Positions 17,401 through 27,063 of a stretch of DNA of 64,000 nt are shown here, in pieces (positions within the stretch are counted from its first letter, which is position 1; the number at the start of each line of letters is the position of its first letter). The position numbers and the translations under genes were made by a program. The notes beneath the pieces are model-generated. The model was given only the letters and a program-made list of their open reading frames with translations, was not told the DNA's origin and ran no database searches. Source of the DNA: Ruminococcus sp. (GTDB lineage Bacteria > Bacillota_A > Clostridia > Oscillospirales > Ruminococcaceae); contig NZ_JAEEMU010000033.1 in assembly GCF_016283395.1 (NCBI RefSeq), positions 62,001-126,000 on the forward strand, given 5' to 3'.

Positions 17401-18573
17401 TCAGCTTTCATAGTCTATACGATCTATTTTATTATATCCCTTCAGGAAAATATGATCATCGCTTCGTACAAAACCTGTGTAAGAATCGCTTACGTCCGCA
17501 ACAGAACGAAGTCCGCCGCTGAAATCATAGGTTTTTATCTTACCCTGACACATTACATAAGCAAGTTCTTCATAAACCGTAACATCTATTGACGGTTCTT
17601 CAAGGTCGATTATAAGAGCTTCTGTTTTTCCACCTTTGAACAATGCCAATGTATACTTTCTTCTGTCGATATTATTGGCAATGACTGCGGAATAACCGTT
17701 TTCGCTGGCACCTGCAACGCGGTCGCCGTCATAAGAATAGAACGAACTGATCTGACCATTTCCGTCAACGTATCCGCAGGCATCTGCTCCGTATACGAAA
17801 GCTCCCTTATCGAAGCCATATACAGCAAGTCCCAGTGTGTTAAGTCCTGGTGAAGTCCAGTGTTCATCCTTTTCACTAAAGCTTATTTCCTGAACATTTG
17901 TAACGAGCTGACCGTTTTCAGCTGTGATATAACTCAGCACGCAACCTTTGCTGTCATTGATAAAGCTAAGGTCGCTGACCATTTCGATACACTTTCTTTC
18001 GTATATGACCTTTCCCCTTTTGTCATATACTTCCAGCGCACAGCTGTAATTATCGTATGTAGTTACCGCTGCTGTATAGCCCTGTTCACTTATTCTCGCA
18101 AAGAGGATAAGTCGCTTGGCAAATGATTTAGTATAAAAAACTTCATCTTCGTCCTCTACACTAAGCTCATTTCCTCCTTGTTCGTAAAGCAGTGCGCGTC
18201 CGCAGGCTGCACGGAGCACCGTATTCGTATATGTATGCTGACGCTTTTTGAGAAGTGCGCCGTCAGTGTCATAGAAATACGTGTAGGTATCGCTCATAAG
18301 TATCATCTTGCTGTCGGTAAATTCCAGCTGATAATCAGCTCCTCCGCTGACTTCTATAGGGAAGTTTCCTTCGGCAAGCTTACCTGAGTTAACGATAGTC
18401 CTGTACTGCTGTCCTATGCCCCTTAATTTATTATACCACATATCACGGGTAAAATAAAGCCCCGTTCCAATGGCAGCTGCAAGCAGTATCAGAATGAACC
18501 GCCTCAGCCTTTTTTGCCGCCGTTTTCGATTTTTCAGATCGACGATATCATCGGCGTCATACATTTTCGGCAC
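17401..18573 (-). CDS. DUF5711 family membrane-anchored protein
   Basis: 390 residues: a short basic cytoplasmic start (KNRKRRQKRLRR), one membrane helix at about 26-42, and an extracytoplasmic domain made of repeated beta-hairpins such as YTYFYDTDGALL and GFDKGAFVYG, suggesting a beta-propeller. The architecture matches DUF5711 proteins of Clostridia, whose function is unknown. It lies 25 bases after truA and 67 bases before the CvpA gene, so they are probably co-transcribed. Confidence 0.75.
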   Translation of the reverse strand: MPKMYDADDIVDLKNRKRRQKRLRRFILILLAAAIGTGLYFTRDMWYNKLRGIGQQYRTIVNSGKLAEGNFPIEVSGGADYQLEFTDSKMILMSDTYTYFYDTDGALLKKRQHTYTNTVLRAACGRALLYEQGGNELSVEDEDEVFYTKSFAKRLILFARISEQGYTAAVTTYDNYSCALEVYDKRGKVIYERKCIEMVSDLSFINDSKGCVLSYITAENGQLVTNVQEISFSEKDEHWTSPGLNTLGLAVYGFDKGAFVYGADACGYVDGNGQISSFYSYDGDRVAGASENGYSAVIANNIDRRKYTLALFKGGKTEALIIDLEEPSIDVTVYEELAYVMCQGKIKTYDFSGGLRSVADVSDSYTGFVRSDDHIFLKGYNKIDRIDYES

Positions 18574-18598
18574 GCTGATACCTCCTTGTCCTTTGTTC

Positions 18599-19360
18599 TC
18601 ATGTCTCTTTCAGCAGCTCATCTTCACTGTAGAACACACGGTTCAGATACAGTCCGTGAGCCATTGCCGTTCTTCCTGCCTTCAAGCGGTCTTTTGCGGC
18701 GAGGATATCAGGGATATCATCGAGAGATATCCGCTTTTCGCTGACATCTATCAGAGTCCCTGCCATTATCCTAATCATATTATACAAAAAACCGTTGCCT
18801 TTTACAAGCATTATCACAGAATCTCCACTATTTTCTATTTTGAAGGAATAAATTGTCCTTACCGTGGTTGAAACATTTGTGCAGTCAGCACAAAATGACG
18901 CAAAATCGTGAGTTCCTACGAAATACTTTGCGGCCTTGCGGGCAGCTTCAATGTCAAATTTTCGTCTGTAATGAAGCATGAGATCAGCAGCAAACGGATT
19001 TTTCGATTCGCTGCAATGCATCTTGTATATATACTCCTTGCCCTTGCAGTCAAATCTTGCATGAAAGTCCTCCGCAGCGTCCTCACAGCTAAGGATAGAA
19101 ATATCATCGGGAAGCTCGCCGTTAACTCCTCTGCAAAAGCCAAGACAGTTTATTTTGCTGTTTGTCTTTACATTGAAGCAGAACATATTTGCGTGGACTC
19201 CCGTATCGGTCCTTGAACAGCCTGTGATCGTAACAGGCTCATTTAGTACCTTTGAGACCTTGCTCTCAAGCACCTCCTGGACCGTTACGGCATTGCTCTG
19301 CCGCTGAAAACCGTGGTATTTCGTTCCTCTGTAAGCGATCATAACTTTCAGATTACGCAT
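18599..19360 (-). CDS. truA: tRNA pseudouridine(38-40) synthase
   Basis: 253 residues. Converts U38-U40 in tRNA anticodon arms to pseudouridine. The catalytic Asp is D52 in CSRTDTGVHA, and the opening LKVMIAYRGTKYHGFQRQ is family-typical. GGAGG precedes the ATG, which overlaps the end of the upstream YfhO gene by 8 bases. In many Firmicutes truA follows ecfT directly; here a large membrane protein gene is inserted between them. Confidence 0.96.
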   Translation of the reverse strand: MRNLKVMIAYRGTKYHGFQRQSNAVTVQEVLESKVSKVLNEPVTITGCSRTDTGVHANMFCFNVKTNSKINCLGFCRGVNGELPDDISILSCEDAAEDFHARFDCKGKEYIYKMHCSESKNPFAADLMLHYRRKFDIEAARKAAKYFVGTHDFASFCADCTNVSTTVRTIYSFKIENSGDSVIMLVKGNGFLYNMIRIMAGTLIDVSEKRISLDDIPDILAAKDRLKAGRTAMAHGLYLNRVFYSEDELLKET

Positions 19361-22229
19361 CGTCCGCCTCCTTTTTTGCAGGATCGCTTCCGTCGTAAAG
19401 AATTACTTCCGTGTCCTCGACTCTGCCGAAATCCTCCGATCTGAGTGCTTCGCTGACCTGATCGTATATCTCAGCCTTATTATTATAAGGCGAAGGTATC
19501 ATTTCATTTCCCGTATTCGGTAATGCTGCCGAATACATCATATGTCTGCGTCTGCGTGATCTGCGCCGCTTTTCGCATATCATTATAAGTATTACGAGTG
19601 CGAGGCTGACTACTGTAGCCGTTACACCGAGAACAAAGCCCTCGGGTGTATACTCGATACTTATATCATGACTGCCCTTGCCTACCCTTACGCCTGTCAT
19701 TGCCTGCAAAAGCTTGAACGTTTCGACTTTTTCACCGTCTATGTATACGCTCCAGCCCTTTTCATAGGGTATGGACAGGAACATAACGCCGTCCTCCGAC
19801 GCATTTATCCTTCCGCGTATCTTAGTATCGCTGAATTTCTTTATCTCAAGCTGTTCGTCAGCAAGAGCGTTGTAGGCTTTTTTGAATGTATCCTCGCTTA
19901 TAGCATAGACCATAAGCTTGAAATTGCCTGATTTATGCTTTTCCGAAGAAGATATCTTTACTGTTGAGGTACTGCCCTCCTGACCGTTGCCCATAGGGAA
20001 AACGATCGGATAGCTCTCTATGAGCTTTCCGCTGTCTATGAGCTCATCATCGCACTTTATCTCAAGAGAATCGCAGGTACCGCCTGTACCGTTGGCATAT
20101 CCGTAGATGTAGCTGCCGTCGATACAGTCAAAGCTGTATGTTGCACTTCCTGTAGGTTCATCTGTGTCATTGCGGAAGGTATAATTTCCGTAGCCGTTCT
20201 TGGTAACTTCAAGACCGTCGTACTCCGCAAGTGCAACAGGCTGGGGCGTGAAAAACTTATCATCTATGCCCGTAGCGCGTTTTATAAGGTCGTTCTGATA
20301 CTCAAAGGGATTAGCTCCGCCGTTATCCTCCATATTGAGTATATCCTCGTTAACCATAAATCCCAGTGAAAGAGGATACTTATTCTCATACAGATTGGCA
20401 TTGCCTGCTGATGTCTTGTGTTCAAGCACCCAGTCCTCGGTATTCAGTTCGCCATTCTTTTTGATGATGTATTTTATTCCCAGAAGTGAATTCACAATGG
20501 GAGTAGATGTCCTGTAATAAAATCTGTTTCCTGCCTCGGAAGCATAGAGTCCAAGGCGTTTGCACATAGTCGTTACAGAAACGTTCGCCGCCGATGAGAA
20601 CTGCGACAATCCGCGGTATCCGTAGAGTGCGCTGTCATTGAGAGTATATGTATACGACATTTCTGTGCGGTAGAATTTGCTCTTGTCATTCTTTTTCTCA
20701 TAATCGAGAAGCTGGCGTACTTCCGTCTTATTTGAGGGATAATCCGTATATCCCGTAGTATCTACGGTACTTACGCCCATTTGTGCATTGCTTATGAACT
20801 CGCTGAATACAGCCGCAGAAAGTGCAAGGGTCATGAGCAGGTTGCGTTTTTCCTTTGTCTTGAAAGGAAATATCTTAGCTGCTATGAATATGAGCCAGAA
20901 AGCACCTACTATTATAGCCGAGCTCTTGACAGCTCCCTCAAACTTGTAATCAACGCCCTTCGACAGCTTGTTCAGTATCAGCACTGCTGCTGGTCCTGCT
21001 ATCATAAGAACTAACTGGTATATCTTTATACCCCTGCTAAGTATGATATCATATGCTCTGAATGCTGCCGTTGCAAGCACGAAGCAGAATATGAATGCAA
21101 ATCTGTACGGTATCTGGTTCGTGAAATGGAAGCCGTGCCATATGTAATTGAGCAAATTCATATTGCAGCTCACGACTATTATGGCAAGCATTGAAAGTGC
21201 AGCTATCTTTTCCCGTATCTTTATGCCGAATGAGAACACGAATACGCCGAAAAGCAGTACCGCCAACATTCCGCAGGCGAAATTCGGGAGTCCGTCAACC
21301 TTTGTAGGTGCATTATAGGACAGGAGATTTGCGAATATCTTTTTCCAGTCCTCGTAATAGCTTATCTCCTTTGGCATATTGTTGTTTACGCTGTAGGTGA
21401 GCTTCAAGCCGTAATAAGCAGGCAGCAGCATGAAGCCGCCAAGTCCTATGCCAAGCACTGACGAACGTATCATCAGGAACAGCTTTCTGAACCAGTCCTT
21501 TACGCCCTTACACTCGATGATGCTTGCGGCTGCAAACATGAATATCGAGAAAATACAGGTAAAATAGCCTATATAGTAGTTGGATATAAGCGAAAGTGCC
21601 AGTGTGAATGTAAATATTTTCCATTTTCCCTCGCGGCAAAGTGCAACTATGCCCAGCATTGCAAGGGGGAAAAGTGCTACGGTATCGAACCACATCACGT
21701 TCCAGTAGTAGCCCAGCGTATAGCTGCAAAGTGCATACATTACCGAGAACATACATATGGAGAAATCCTTACGCTTGAAGGTATACCGCAGGAACGAGCT
21801 GAAAAATGCTCCTGCAAAGCCTATTTTCGCACATAGTATGAATGTCAGCGCGTCGCGTACATGGTCATCGTCAAAAAGTACCGACAGCCAGTTCAGCGGA
21901 CTTGCCGCATAATACGAAATAAGTGACAGAAAATTTGTACCCATTCCGTTTTCCCACGAATACAGGAACGAACCGCCGCTGACCAGCTTTTCACGCACTA
22001 CCCTGAAAAACGGATAGTACTGATGCCACAGGTCTACTACAAGTATCTGCCTGTCGCCAAAGGGGTGAACTCCGTATACGCCGAATGCGTAAACCATAAT
22101 GGAAAACGGGATAAGGAACGAAAGCAGGAAGTACAGGACTCCGTTTTCGTACAATATCCTGTGAAATTTGCCTTTTCTGAACCGCTCAAGCTTTCTGCGC
22201 CTTGCGGCTCGTCTTTCTTCTTTGTCCAT
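19353..22229 (-). CDS. YfhO family membrane protein (GT-C fold)
   Basis: 958 residues. Basic cytoplasmic start, about a dozen membrane helices in the first 540 residues, then a large outside domain (about 550-880) and a further helix near the end with a basic RRRSRRRR stretch. The sequence LVVDLWHQYYPFFRV with GTNFLSL is typical of YfhO. B. subtilis YfhO is a GT-C-type enzyme linked to glycosylation of lipoteichoic acid. A role in cell-wall glycolipid or polymer glycosylation is inferred; donor and acceptor are unknown. Confidence 0.85.
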   Translation of the reverse strand: MDKEERRAARRRKLERFRKGKFHRILYENGVLYFLLSFLIPFSIMVYAFGVYGVHPFGDRQILVVDLWHQYYPFFRVVREKLVSGGSFLYSWENGMGTNFLSLISYYAASPLNWLSVLFDDDHVRDALTFILCAKIGFAGAFFSSFLRYTFKRKDFSICMFSVMYALCSYTLGYYWNVMWFDTVALFPLAMLGIVALCREGKWKIFTFTLALSLISNYYIGYFTCIFSIFMFAAASIIECKGVKDWFRKLFLMIRSSVLGIGLGGFMLLPAYYGLKLTYSVNNNMPKEISYYEDWKKIFANLLSYNAPTKVDGLPNFACGMLAVLLFGVFVFSFGIKIREKIAALSMLAIIVVSCNMNLLNYIWHGFHFTNQIPYRFAFIFCFVLATAAFRAYDIILSRGIKIYQLVLMIAGPAAVLILNKLSKGVDYKFEGAVKSSAIIVGAFWLIFIAAKIFPFKTKEKRNLLMTLALSAAVFSEFISNAQMGVSTVDTTGYTDYPSNKTEVRQLLDYEKKNDKSKFYRTEMSYTYTLNDSALYGYRGLSQFSSAANVSVTTMCKRLGLYASEAGNRFYYRTSTPIVNSLLGIKYIIKKNGELNTEDWVLEHKTSAGNANLYENKYPLSLGFMVNEDILNMEDNGGANPFEYQNDLIKRATGIDDKFFTPQPVALAEYDGLEVTKNGYGNYTFRNDTDEPTGSATYSFDCIDGSYIYGYANGTGGTCDSLEIKCDDELIDSGKLIESYPIVFPMGNGQEGSTSTVKISSSEKHKSGNFKLMVYAISEDTFKKAYNALADEQLEIKKFSDTKIRGRINASEDGVMFLSIPYEKGWSVYIDGEKVETFKLLQAMTGVRVGKGSHDISIEYTPEGFVLGVTATVVSLALVILIMICEKRRRSRRRRHMMYSAALPNTGNEMIPSPYNNKAEIYDQVSEALRSEDFGRVEDTEVILYDGSDPAKKEADDA

Positions 22230-22252
22230 CTTTATCCTTTCTCGCGTTCCGC

Positions 22253-23056
22253 TCAGAATAACCTGCCGAGTACTATTACAAGCACAAGGAAAAATACGGT
22301 CACTGCAAGGGCGATATAATCCCTTGGAGCGGACTTGAGCTGTCTCAATCTTGTTCTTCCCTCACCGCCGTGATAACAGCGGCACTCCATAGCTGTTGCA
22401 AGTTCGTCCGCACGTCTGAATGCGGATATGAACAGCGGAACAAGTATGGATATGAGGTTCTTTGCTCTCGTTGTGAAGCTTCCTGTGTCTATCTCTGCGC
22501 CTCTTGCCTTTTGTGCTGACATTATTTTATCTGTTTCTTCTATCAGTGTAGGTATAAATCGAAGTGCGATCGACATCATCATTGCAAGCTCATGCACAGG
22601 GAATTTTATCTTTCTCAGCGGCGAGAGCAGCCGCTCTATAGCATCTGTCAGAGTTATAGGTGATGTTGTATATGTCAGAACAGAGCTTCCCATAACGAGA
22701 AGAACTATCCTTACTATCATGAATATGCTGGTTTCCAGTCCCTTATCGGTTATCTTCAGAAATTTCCATTCCCAGAGCACATCGCCCGTGGACATAAGGA
22801 ACAAATTCAGAAAAGCCGTTATGATAAGGAATATCAGCAGCGGTTTCACGCTCTTGAAGAACATTTTCAGCGGTATCCGCGAAAGGAGTATCACTCCGAA
22901 TGTGAAAACCGCCCCCACTGCAAGGCAGATATAGTTTCCGCCCGAAAACAGCATTATGATATACAGAAGTGTTATTACGATCTTAAATCTCGGATCCAGC
23001 TTATGTATGATGCTGTCTCCCGGGAAGTACTGTCCGATAGTTATATCTCTCAGCAT
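22253..23056 (-). CDS. ecfT: Energy-coupling factor transporter transmembrane protein EcfT
   Basis: 267 residues, about five to six membrane helices. It links the two ATPases to substrate-binding S proteins for vitamin and cofactor uptake. The coupling helices are visible: AQKARGAE (first Ala-Arg-Gly motif) and AMECRCYHGGEG, in which the second motif is Cys-Arg-Cys rather than Ala-Arg-Gly. The gene overlaps ecfA2 by 7 bases. The S components must be elsewhere. Confidence 0.94.
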   Translation of the reverse strand: MLRDITIGQYFPGDSIIHKLDPRFKIVITLLYIIMLFSGGNYICLAVGAVFTFGVILLSRIPLKMFFKSVKPLLIFLIITAFLNLFLMSTGDVLWEWKFLKITDKGLETSIFMIVRIVLLVMGSSVLTYTTSPITLTDAIERLLSPLRKIKFPVHELAMMMSIALRFIPTLIEETDKIMSAQKARGAEIDTGSFTTRAKNLISILVPLFISAFRRADELATAMECRCYHGGEGRTRLRQLKSAPRDYIALAVTVFFLVLVIVLGRLF

Positions 23057-23919
23057 CGGCTGTCCCCCCGTTCTTTAAGATGTTTCAGAAGCAGGTCACG
23101 GGCATATCCCACGGTATAGACTTCCTTGCCGAAGTCAAGCCCCCTGCGCCTGAGCTCTCCGAAAACTTTCGTTATCTGAGGAACGTCAAGTCCTATCTGC
23201 GATATCTCATCAGCTCTTGCGAATACATTCACTGTCTCATCATAGCAGAAGAGCTTAGCCTTGCTCATTACAAGTATCTTGTCGGCAAATGCAGCTATAT
23301 CCTCCATGCTGTGAGAAACTATGAGTATGGTATTCTTCGTGCGCTCATGGTAGCTTTTTATATGGCTCAGTATCTTGTCTCTGCCCGCAGGGTCAAGTCC
23401 TGCGGTAGGCTCATCAAGTATGAGCACTCTCGGCTCCATAGCCATAACGCCTGCAATTGCCACACGACGTTTCTGACCGCCCGAAAGTTCAAAGGGCGAA
23501 CGTTCAAGAAGCTCCTCTGAAAGTCCGATATCATGGGCAGTTTCGTATACGCGGCGTTTTATCTCGGCATCGTCGAGCCCCATATTCTTAGGACCAAAAG
23601 CGATGTCCTTGTATACAGTCTCCTCGAATATCTGGTATTCGGGGTACTGGAATACAAGTCCTACCTTAAAGCGCACGTTGCGTATCTTATCCTTATCCTC
23701 CCATATATCCTTACCGTCAAGGAGCACCTTTCCAGATGTTGGTCTGAGAAGTCCGTTGAAATGCTGTATGAGCGTGGATTTGCCTGAGCCTGTGTGTCCC
23801 ATTACGCCCACCATTTCGCCCTCTTCTATTTTTAAGCTCACATGGTCTACAGCAGTCTTTTCAAAGGGAGTACCGATGCTGTAGGTGTATGTAAGCTCCT
23901 GTGTTTCAAGGATAGCCAA
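23050..23919 (-). CDS. ecfA2: Energy-coupling factor ATPase EcfA2
   Basis: 289 residues. ABC ATPase with Walker A GHTGSGKST, signature LSGGQKRR and Walker B VLILDEPTAGLD. Pairs with EcfA1 to drive the shared ECF vitamin transporter. It is the EcfA2 type by its position between ecfA1 and ecfT and the opening ETQELTYTYSIGTPFEKTAV. Confidence 0.95.
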   Translation of the reverse strand: MAILETQELTYTYSIGTPFEKTAVDHVSLKIEEGEMVGVMGHTGSGKSTLIQHFNGLLRPTSGKVLLDGKDIWEDKDKIRNVRFKVGLVFQYPEYQIFEETVYKDIAFGPKNMGLDDAEIKRRVYETAHDIGLSEELLERSPFELSGGQKRRVAIAGVMAMEPRVLILDEPTAGLDPAGRDKILSHIKSYHERTKNTILIVSHSMEDIAAFADKILVMSKAKLFCYDETVNVFARADEISQIGLDVPQITKVFGELRRRGLDFGKEVYTVGYARDLLLKHLKERGDSRC

Positions 23920-23958
23920 TTCTATTCTCCTTTTCTTTCCTGTAAGCAGCCGAGCTGC

Positions 23959-24810
23959 TCATTCTGCAAAAAGCTTTTCTATTGCCGCAACACATTCTTC
24001 CTCTGATATTATCTCAGTGGATATATCGCAGCCTGCTTTTCGTAATTCCCACGCAAGCTCTGTGACCTGCGGTACATCAAGCCCTATGGCTTTTAGCTTA
24101 TCTACCTGTGAAAATACCTTTTCAGGCACATCATCAAGGACTACCATGCCCTTGTCCATGACCACAACACGGTCACAGTCCGCAGCTTCATTCATGTAAT
24201 GAGTGATGAGGACTATGGTTATGCCCTGTTCTCGGTTCATGCGGTGTATTGTAGCAAGTACTTCCTTGCGTCCCTGCGGATCAAGCATAGCTGTAGGCTC
24301 GTCAAGGATTATACACTTGGGCTGCATGGCGATAACGCCTGCAATTGCCACTCGCTGCTTCTGACCGCCAGAAAGCTGGCTGGGCGAATGTAGTCTGTAA
24401 TCATACATACCCACGGCTTTAAGGCTCTCGTCAACTCGTCTGCGCATCTCCTCATAGGGTACGCCGAGATTTTCCAGCGCAAAGGCTACGTCCTCCTCGA
24501 CAATTGACGAAACTATCTGATTATCGGGGTTCTGGAACACCATGCCTGCACACTGGCGCAGGTCAAACAGCTTTTCCTCGTCCTTTGTGTCTATGCCGTC
24601 CACCGTTACTGTACCCTCTGTGGGGAGCAGTATGGCGTTCAGATGTTTTGCAAGGGTGGATTTTCCGCAGCCGTTGTGCCCAAGCACTGCTACGAACTCA
24701 CCCTGCTTTATGTTAAGGTCTATGCCTTTGAGCACCTCGACAGGCTTCTTTTCCTCGTCATCGGACTCATAGGCAAAGTGGAGACCTTTTATTTCGATTA
24801 TATTTTCCAT
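23959..24810 (-). CDS. ecfA1: Energy-coupling factor ATPase EcfA1
   Basis: 283 residues. ABC ATPase with Walker [10 protein letters not shown], signature LSGGQKQR and Walker [13 protein letters not shown]. Forms the ATPase heterodimer with EcfA2. Order ecfA1-ecfA2-ecfT is the standard one in Firmicutes, usually after rplQ; here a lipoprotein gene precedes it by 16 bases. Confidence 0.95.
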   Translation of the reverse strand: MENIIEIKGLHFAYESDDEEKKPVEVLKGIDLNIKQGEFVAVLGHNGCGKSTLAKHLNAILLPTEGTVTVDGIDTKDEEKLFDLRQCAGMVFQNPDNQIVSSIVEEDVAFALENLGVPYEEMRRRVDESLKAVGMYDYRLHSPSQLSGGQKQRVAIAGVIAMQPKCIILDEPTAMLDPQGRKEVLATIHRMNREQGITIVLITHYMNEAADCDRVVVMDKGMVVLDDVPEKVFSQVDKLKAIGLDVPQVTELAWELRKAGCDISTEIISEEECVAAIEKLFAE

Positions 24811-24826
24811 ATTTATCCCTGTTCTT

Positions 24827-25639
24827 TTAACTGAAAGATATAGTTGAGCACATCATAAGTATCTCTTCCTCTGAAGGAGCTTCTACTCTTACGTGATATT
24901 CATTATTACCGTCAGAAAAGATAAGTACAAATGCATGATCCATAATTTCCTCATCATCATAATTCTTGTAGTAATCACCCTTTATGAAAACATCATGTCC
25001 GTCTGAAAGATCATGAAAGACAGATGCATAAAATTTGAACTCAACTGCTTTCTCAATGGAAGCTATTCTGTAAGCTTCCTCATTCTCTCTCGTCTTTTCA
25101 GCACCTGAAAAAGACGATACTGCTTTGATAAATGAAGCTCTTGTGCCGTCATAATCCAAACCGAGCTCTGCAAACGCTTTCTCAACGTCCTCTCCCGTAA
25201 GATCGGGAAAAGCAGGAGTTCCTACCCAGCCTTCGTCCCATTTGAGCCAATCATGGAATATGATATGTATACTGTCATCTTCATTCTGATACTCGTTGCT
25301 TACTCTTGAAGAATCCATTTTTTCTGTTTCTTCAACATCGGGCGGTACAAGCATTTTGACTGTACCGTTGTTTATTTCGTGCCAGTCATCGGGAATATCG
25401 TACTCAGGAAGCTCCTGCAAGGTGATATCATCACATCTTTTCATATCCTCTTCAAGTTCTTCTCTTATCCTCTTTGTGAGCTCATCTTCTGTTTCTTCCT
25501 CAGTTGTCACCTCGGCGGTAACAGCTTCGGAAGCTGTTGTGCTCTCTGTTTCCGAAGGCTTATTCTCATTTTTATTACTGCATGATACTGCAGTAAGTGC
25601 AATTGCTGCTGTAATAAGTGCTGTCAGTGTTTTTTTCAT
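24827..25639 (-). CDS. Putative lipoprotein of unknown function
   Basis: 270 residues. Lipoprotein signal [20 protein letters not shown] (lipidated Cys20), a Thr/Glu-rich spacer to about 50, an acidic helix ([12 protein letters not shown]), then a globular domain of about 190 residues without a known motif. The pattern of a lipobox, a TTE-rich spacer and a mixed alpha/beta domain is frequent in Ruminococcus surface proteins. It lies directly before ecfA1, but nothing shows a role in uptake. Confidence 0.75.
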   Translation of the reverse strand: MKKTLTALITAAIALTAVSCSNKNENKPSETESTTASEAVTAEVTTEEETEDELTKRIREELEEDMKRCDDITLQELPEYDIPDDWHEINNGTVKMLVPPDVEETEKMDSSRVSNEYQNEDDSIHIIFHDWLKWDEGWVGTPAFPDLTGEDVEKAFAELGLDYDGTRASFIKAVSSFSGAEKTRENEEAYRIASIEKAVEFKFYASVFHDLSDGHDVFIKGDYYKNYDDEEIMDHAFVLIFSDGNNEYHVRVEAPSEEEILMMCSTISFS

Positions 25640-25648
25640 ATTCTATCC

Positions 25649-25846
25649 TTATTTCTTCATTGCTTCTATTTCCGCAGCTGAGGATATCACAGGCTTGCCG
25701 TCTCTGTCCAGAAGAACGGTAAGACCGCCCGAATATCCTGCCGCATGATAAACATAATTTACACCTGTTAACGTGTCCACCCATATCTCTGAAACAGTGA
25801 TCTTTCCCTGTGAGTATATCTTGACAAATCTTTCGTCTTTTCCCAT
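25649..25846 (-). CDS. DUF6440 family small protein
   Basis: 65 residues, soluble. The pattern of a short beta-rich start, WVDTLTGVNYVYHAAGYSGG and TVLLDRDGKPVI matches the small DUF6440 family of Firmicutes, function unknown. Nine bases separate it from the lipoprotein gene downstream, so they are probably co-transcribed. GGAGAAAT precedes the ATG. Confidence 0.8.
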   Translation of the reverse strand: MGKDERFVKIYSQGKITVSEIWVDTLTGVNYVYHAAGYSGGLTVLLDRDGKPVISSAAEIEAMKK

Positions 25847-25896
25847 AATTATTTCTCCTATATCATGTTATCAAGTTTATACAGTATTTATGTCTC

Positions 25897-26078
25897 GGAA
25901 CGCCGAGGACGGCGTTCCCTACATTTTGTATCGTTATTTGCGGGCTGTCGAGGACGCCAGCCCCTACAGTATGCTATTTTTAGTTTATCGTTCTTTAACG
26001 GGCGAGCGGAACTCGCCCCTACAAAGTGTTTATGTCGTATGCAGCGTTATTTGCGGACGACCAATGGTCGTCCCTACA
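25897..26078 (+). repeat. Array of four CCTACA palindromes
   Basis: Palindromes at 25897-25923, 25941-25968, 25999-26023 and 26055-26078, each of a different sequence type but each ending in CCTACA. The last three and their spacers match the order at 36129-36265. This fills most of the gap 25847-26160 between the methyltransferase and DUF6440 genes. No gene seen. Confidence 0.8.
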
Positions 26079-26160
26079 TATAATTATAGTGCTGTAAGCG
26101 ATGTACGATCATCGTTTTTGATGACAGTAAGCGAGTTTACGAGCGTCAACGTGGAAGCGA

Positions 26161-27033
26161 TCAAACTGGCTCAGTTTGCCAGATGGCGGTTGAACCGCAT
26201 GGGAGCGTCATTCCCGTGGACTTTACGGGAAGTCCTATCTCATCAAAGCTTACACTGCCTCCGAATTTATCTGTGAGGACAGTTCCCAGTATATACCCCA
26301 TTACCGAGGGAGAAAGTCCCGTAGTATAGCTGTTTATCAGGAAGAACAGCGGATCATCGGAAAGAACTCCCGAACAGAGCTTTACAAGGTCGTATACGCA
26401 GTTTTCAAGCTTCCAGACCTCGCCTCCCGGACCTCTGCCATAGCTTGGCGGATCCATAACTACCGCATCGTATTTGCGTCCGCGGCGTATCTCTCGGGCA
26501 ATGAACTTCTCACAGTCGTCCACTATCCAGCGTATGGGCTTTTCGGTAAGTCCCGAAGCTGCCGCGTTGTCTCTTGCCCACTGCACCATGCCCTTTGAAG
26601 CATCAACATGGCATACAGAAGCACCTGCTGCTGCACAGGCAAGAGTTGCTCCGCCCGTATAAGCGAACAGGTTGAGGACATTTATCTCTCTGCCTGCATT
26701 GCGTATCTTATCTGCCATAAAGTCCCAGTTTACAGCCTGCTCGGGGAAAAGTCCCGTATGCTTGAAGCCTGTGGGACGTATATTGAAGGTAAGCTCGCCG
26801 TAGCTGATATTCCAGCTTTCGGGCAGTCTTTTGCGGAATTCCCACTTGCCGCCGCCCTGATTTGAGCGGTGGTAGTGACCGTCAGCGTTCTTCCACAGCG
26901 GATCGGTGCGTTCGGTGTTCCATATTATCTGCGGATCCGGACGCACAAGGCTCACATTGCCCCATGTTTCCAGCTTTTCACCGCCTGATGTATCCAATAT
27001 CTTATAATCTTTCCAGTTATTTGCTGTTCTCAA
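26161..27033 (-). CDS. Class I SAM-dependent methyltransferase (RlmI/K-like catalytic domain)
   Basis: 290 residues. The SAM-binding motif is LNLFAYTGGATLACA, followed by an acidic VDASKGMVQWA strand, and VVMDPPSYGRG is the catalytic loop. This is the catalytic core of the RlmI/RlmK-type RNA methyltransferases (23S rRNA modification), but the N-terminal PUA domain is absent. The N-terminal 100 residues (ending GLFPEQAVNWDF) resemble the linker domain of that family. RNA as substrate is inferred. It is the last gene of the ruv-glmM operon. Confidence 0.82.
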   Translation of the reverse strand: MRTANNWKDYKILDTSGGEKLETWGNVSLVRPDPQIIWNTERTDPLWKNADGHYHRSNQGGGKWEFRKRLPESWNISYGELTFNIRPTGFKHTGLFPEQAVNWDFMADKIRNAGREINVLNLFAYTGGATLACAAAGASVCHVDASKGMVQWARDNAAASGLTEKPIRWIVDDCEKFIAREIRRGRKYDAVVMDPPSYGRGPGGEVWKLENCVYDLVKLCSGVLSDDPLFFLINSYTTGLSPSVMGYILGTVLTDKFGGSVSFDEIGLPVKSTGMTLPCGSTAIWQTEPV

Positions 27034-27063
27034 AGTAAATGCTCCTTATAGAATTGTCTGCGC

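Noticed and set aside
25897..26078. CRISPR array
   Set aside because: The palindromes differ in sequence, spacing is irregular and there are only four units; no cas gene is near.
25773..26276. Plus-strand open frame of 167 codons
   Set aside because: It spans the CCTACA repeat block and the ends of two minus-strand genes.
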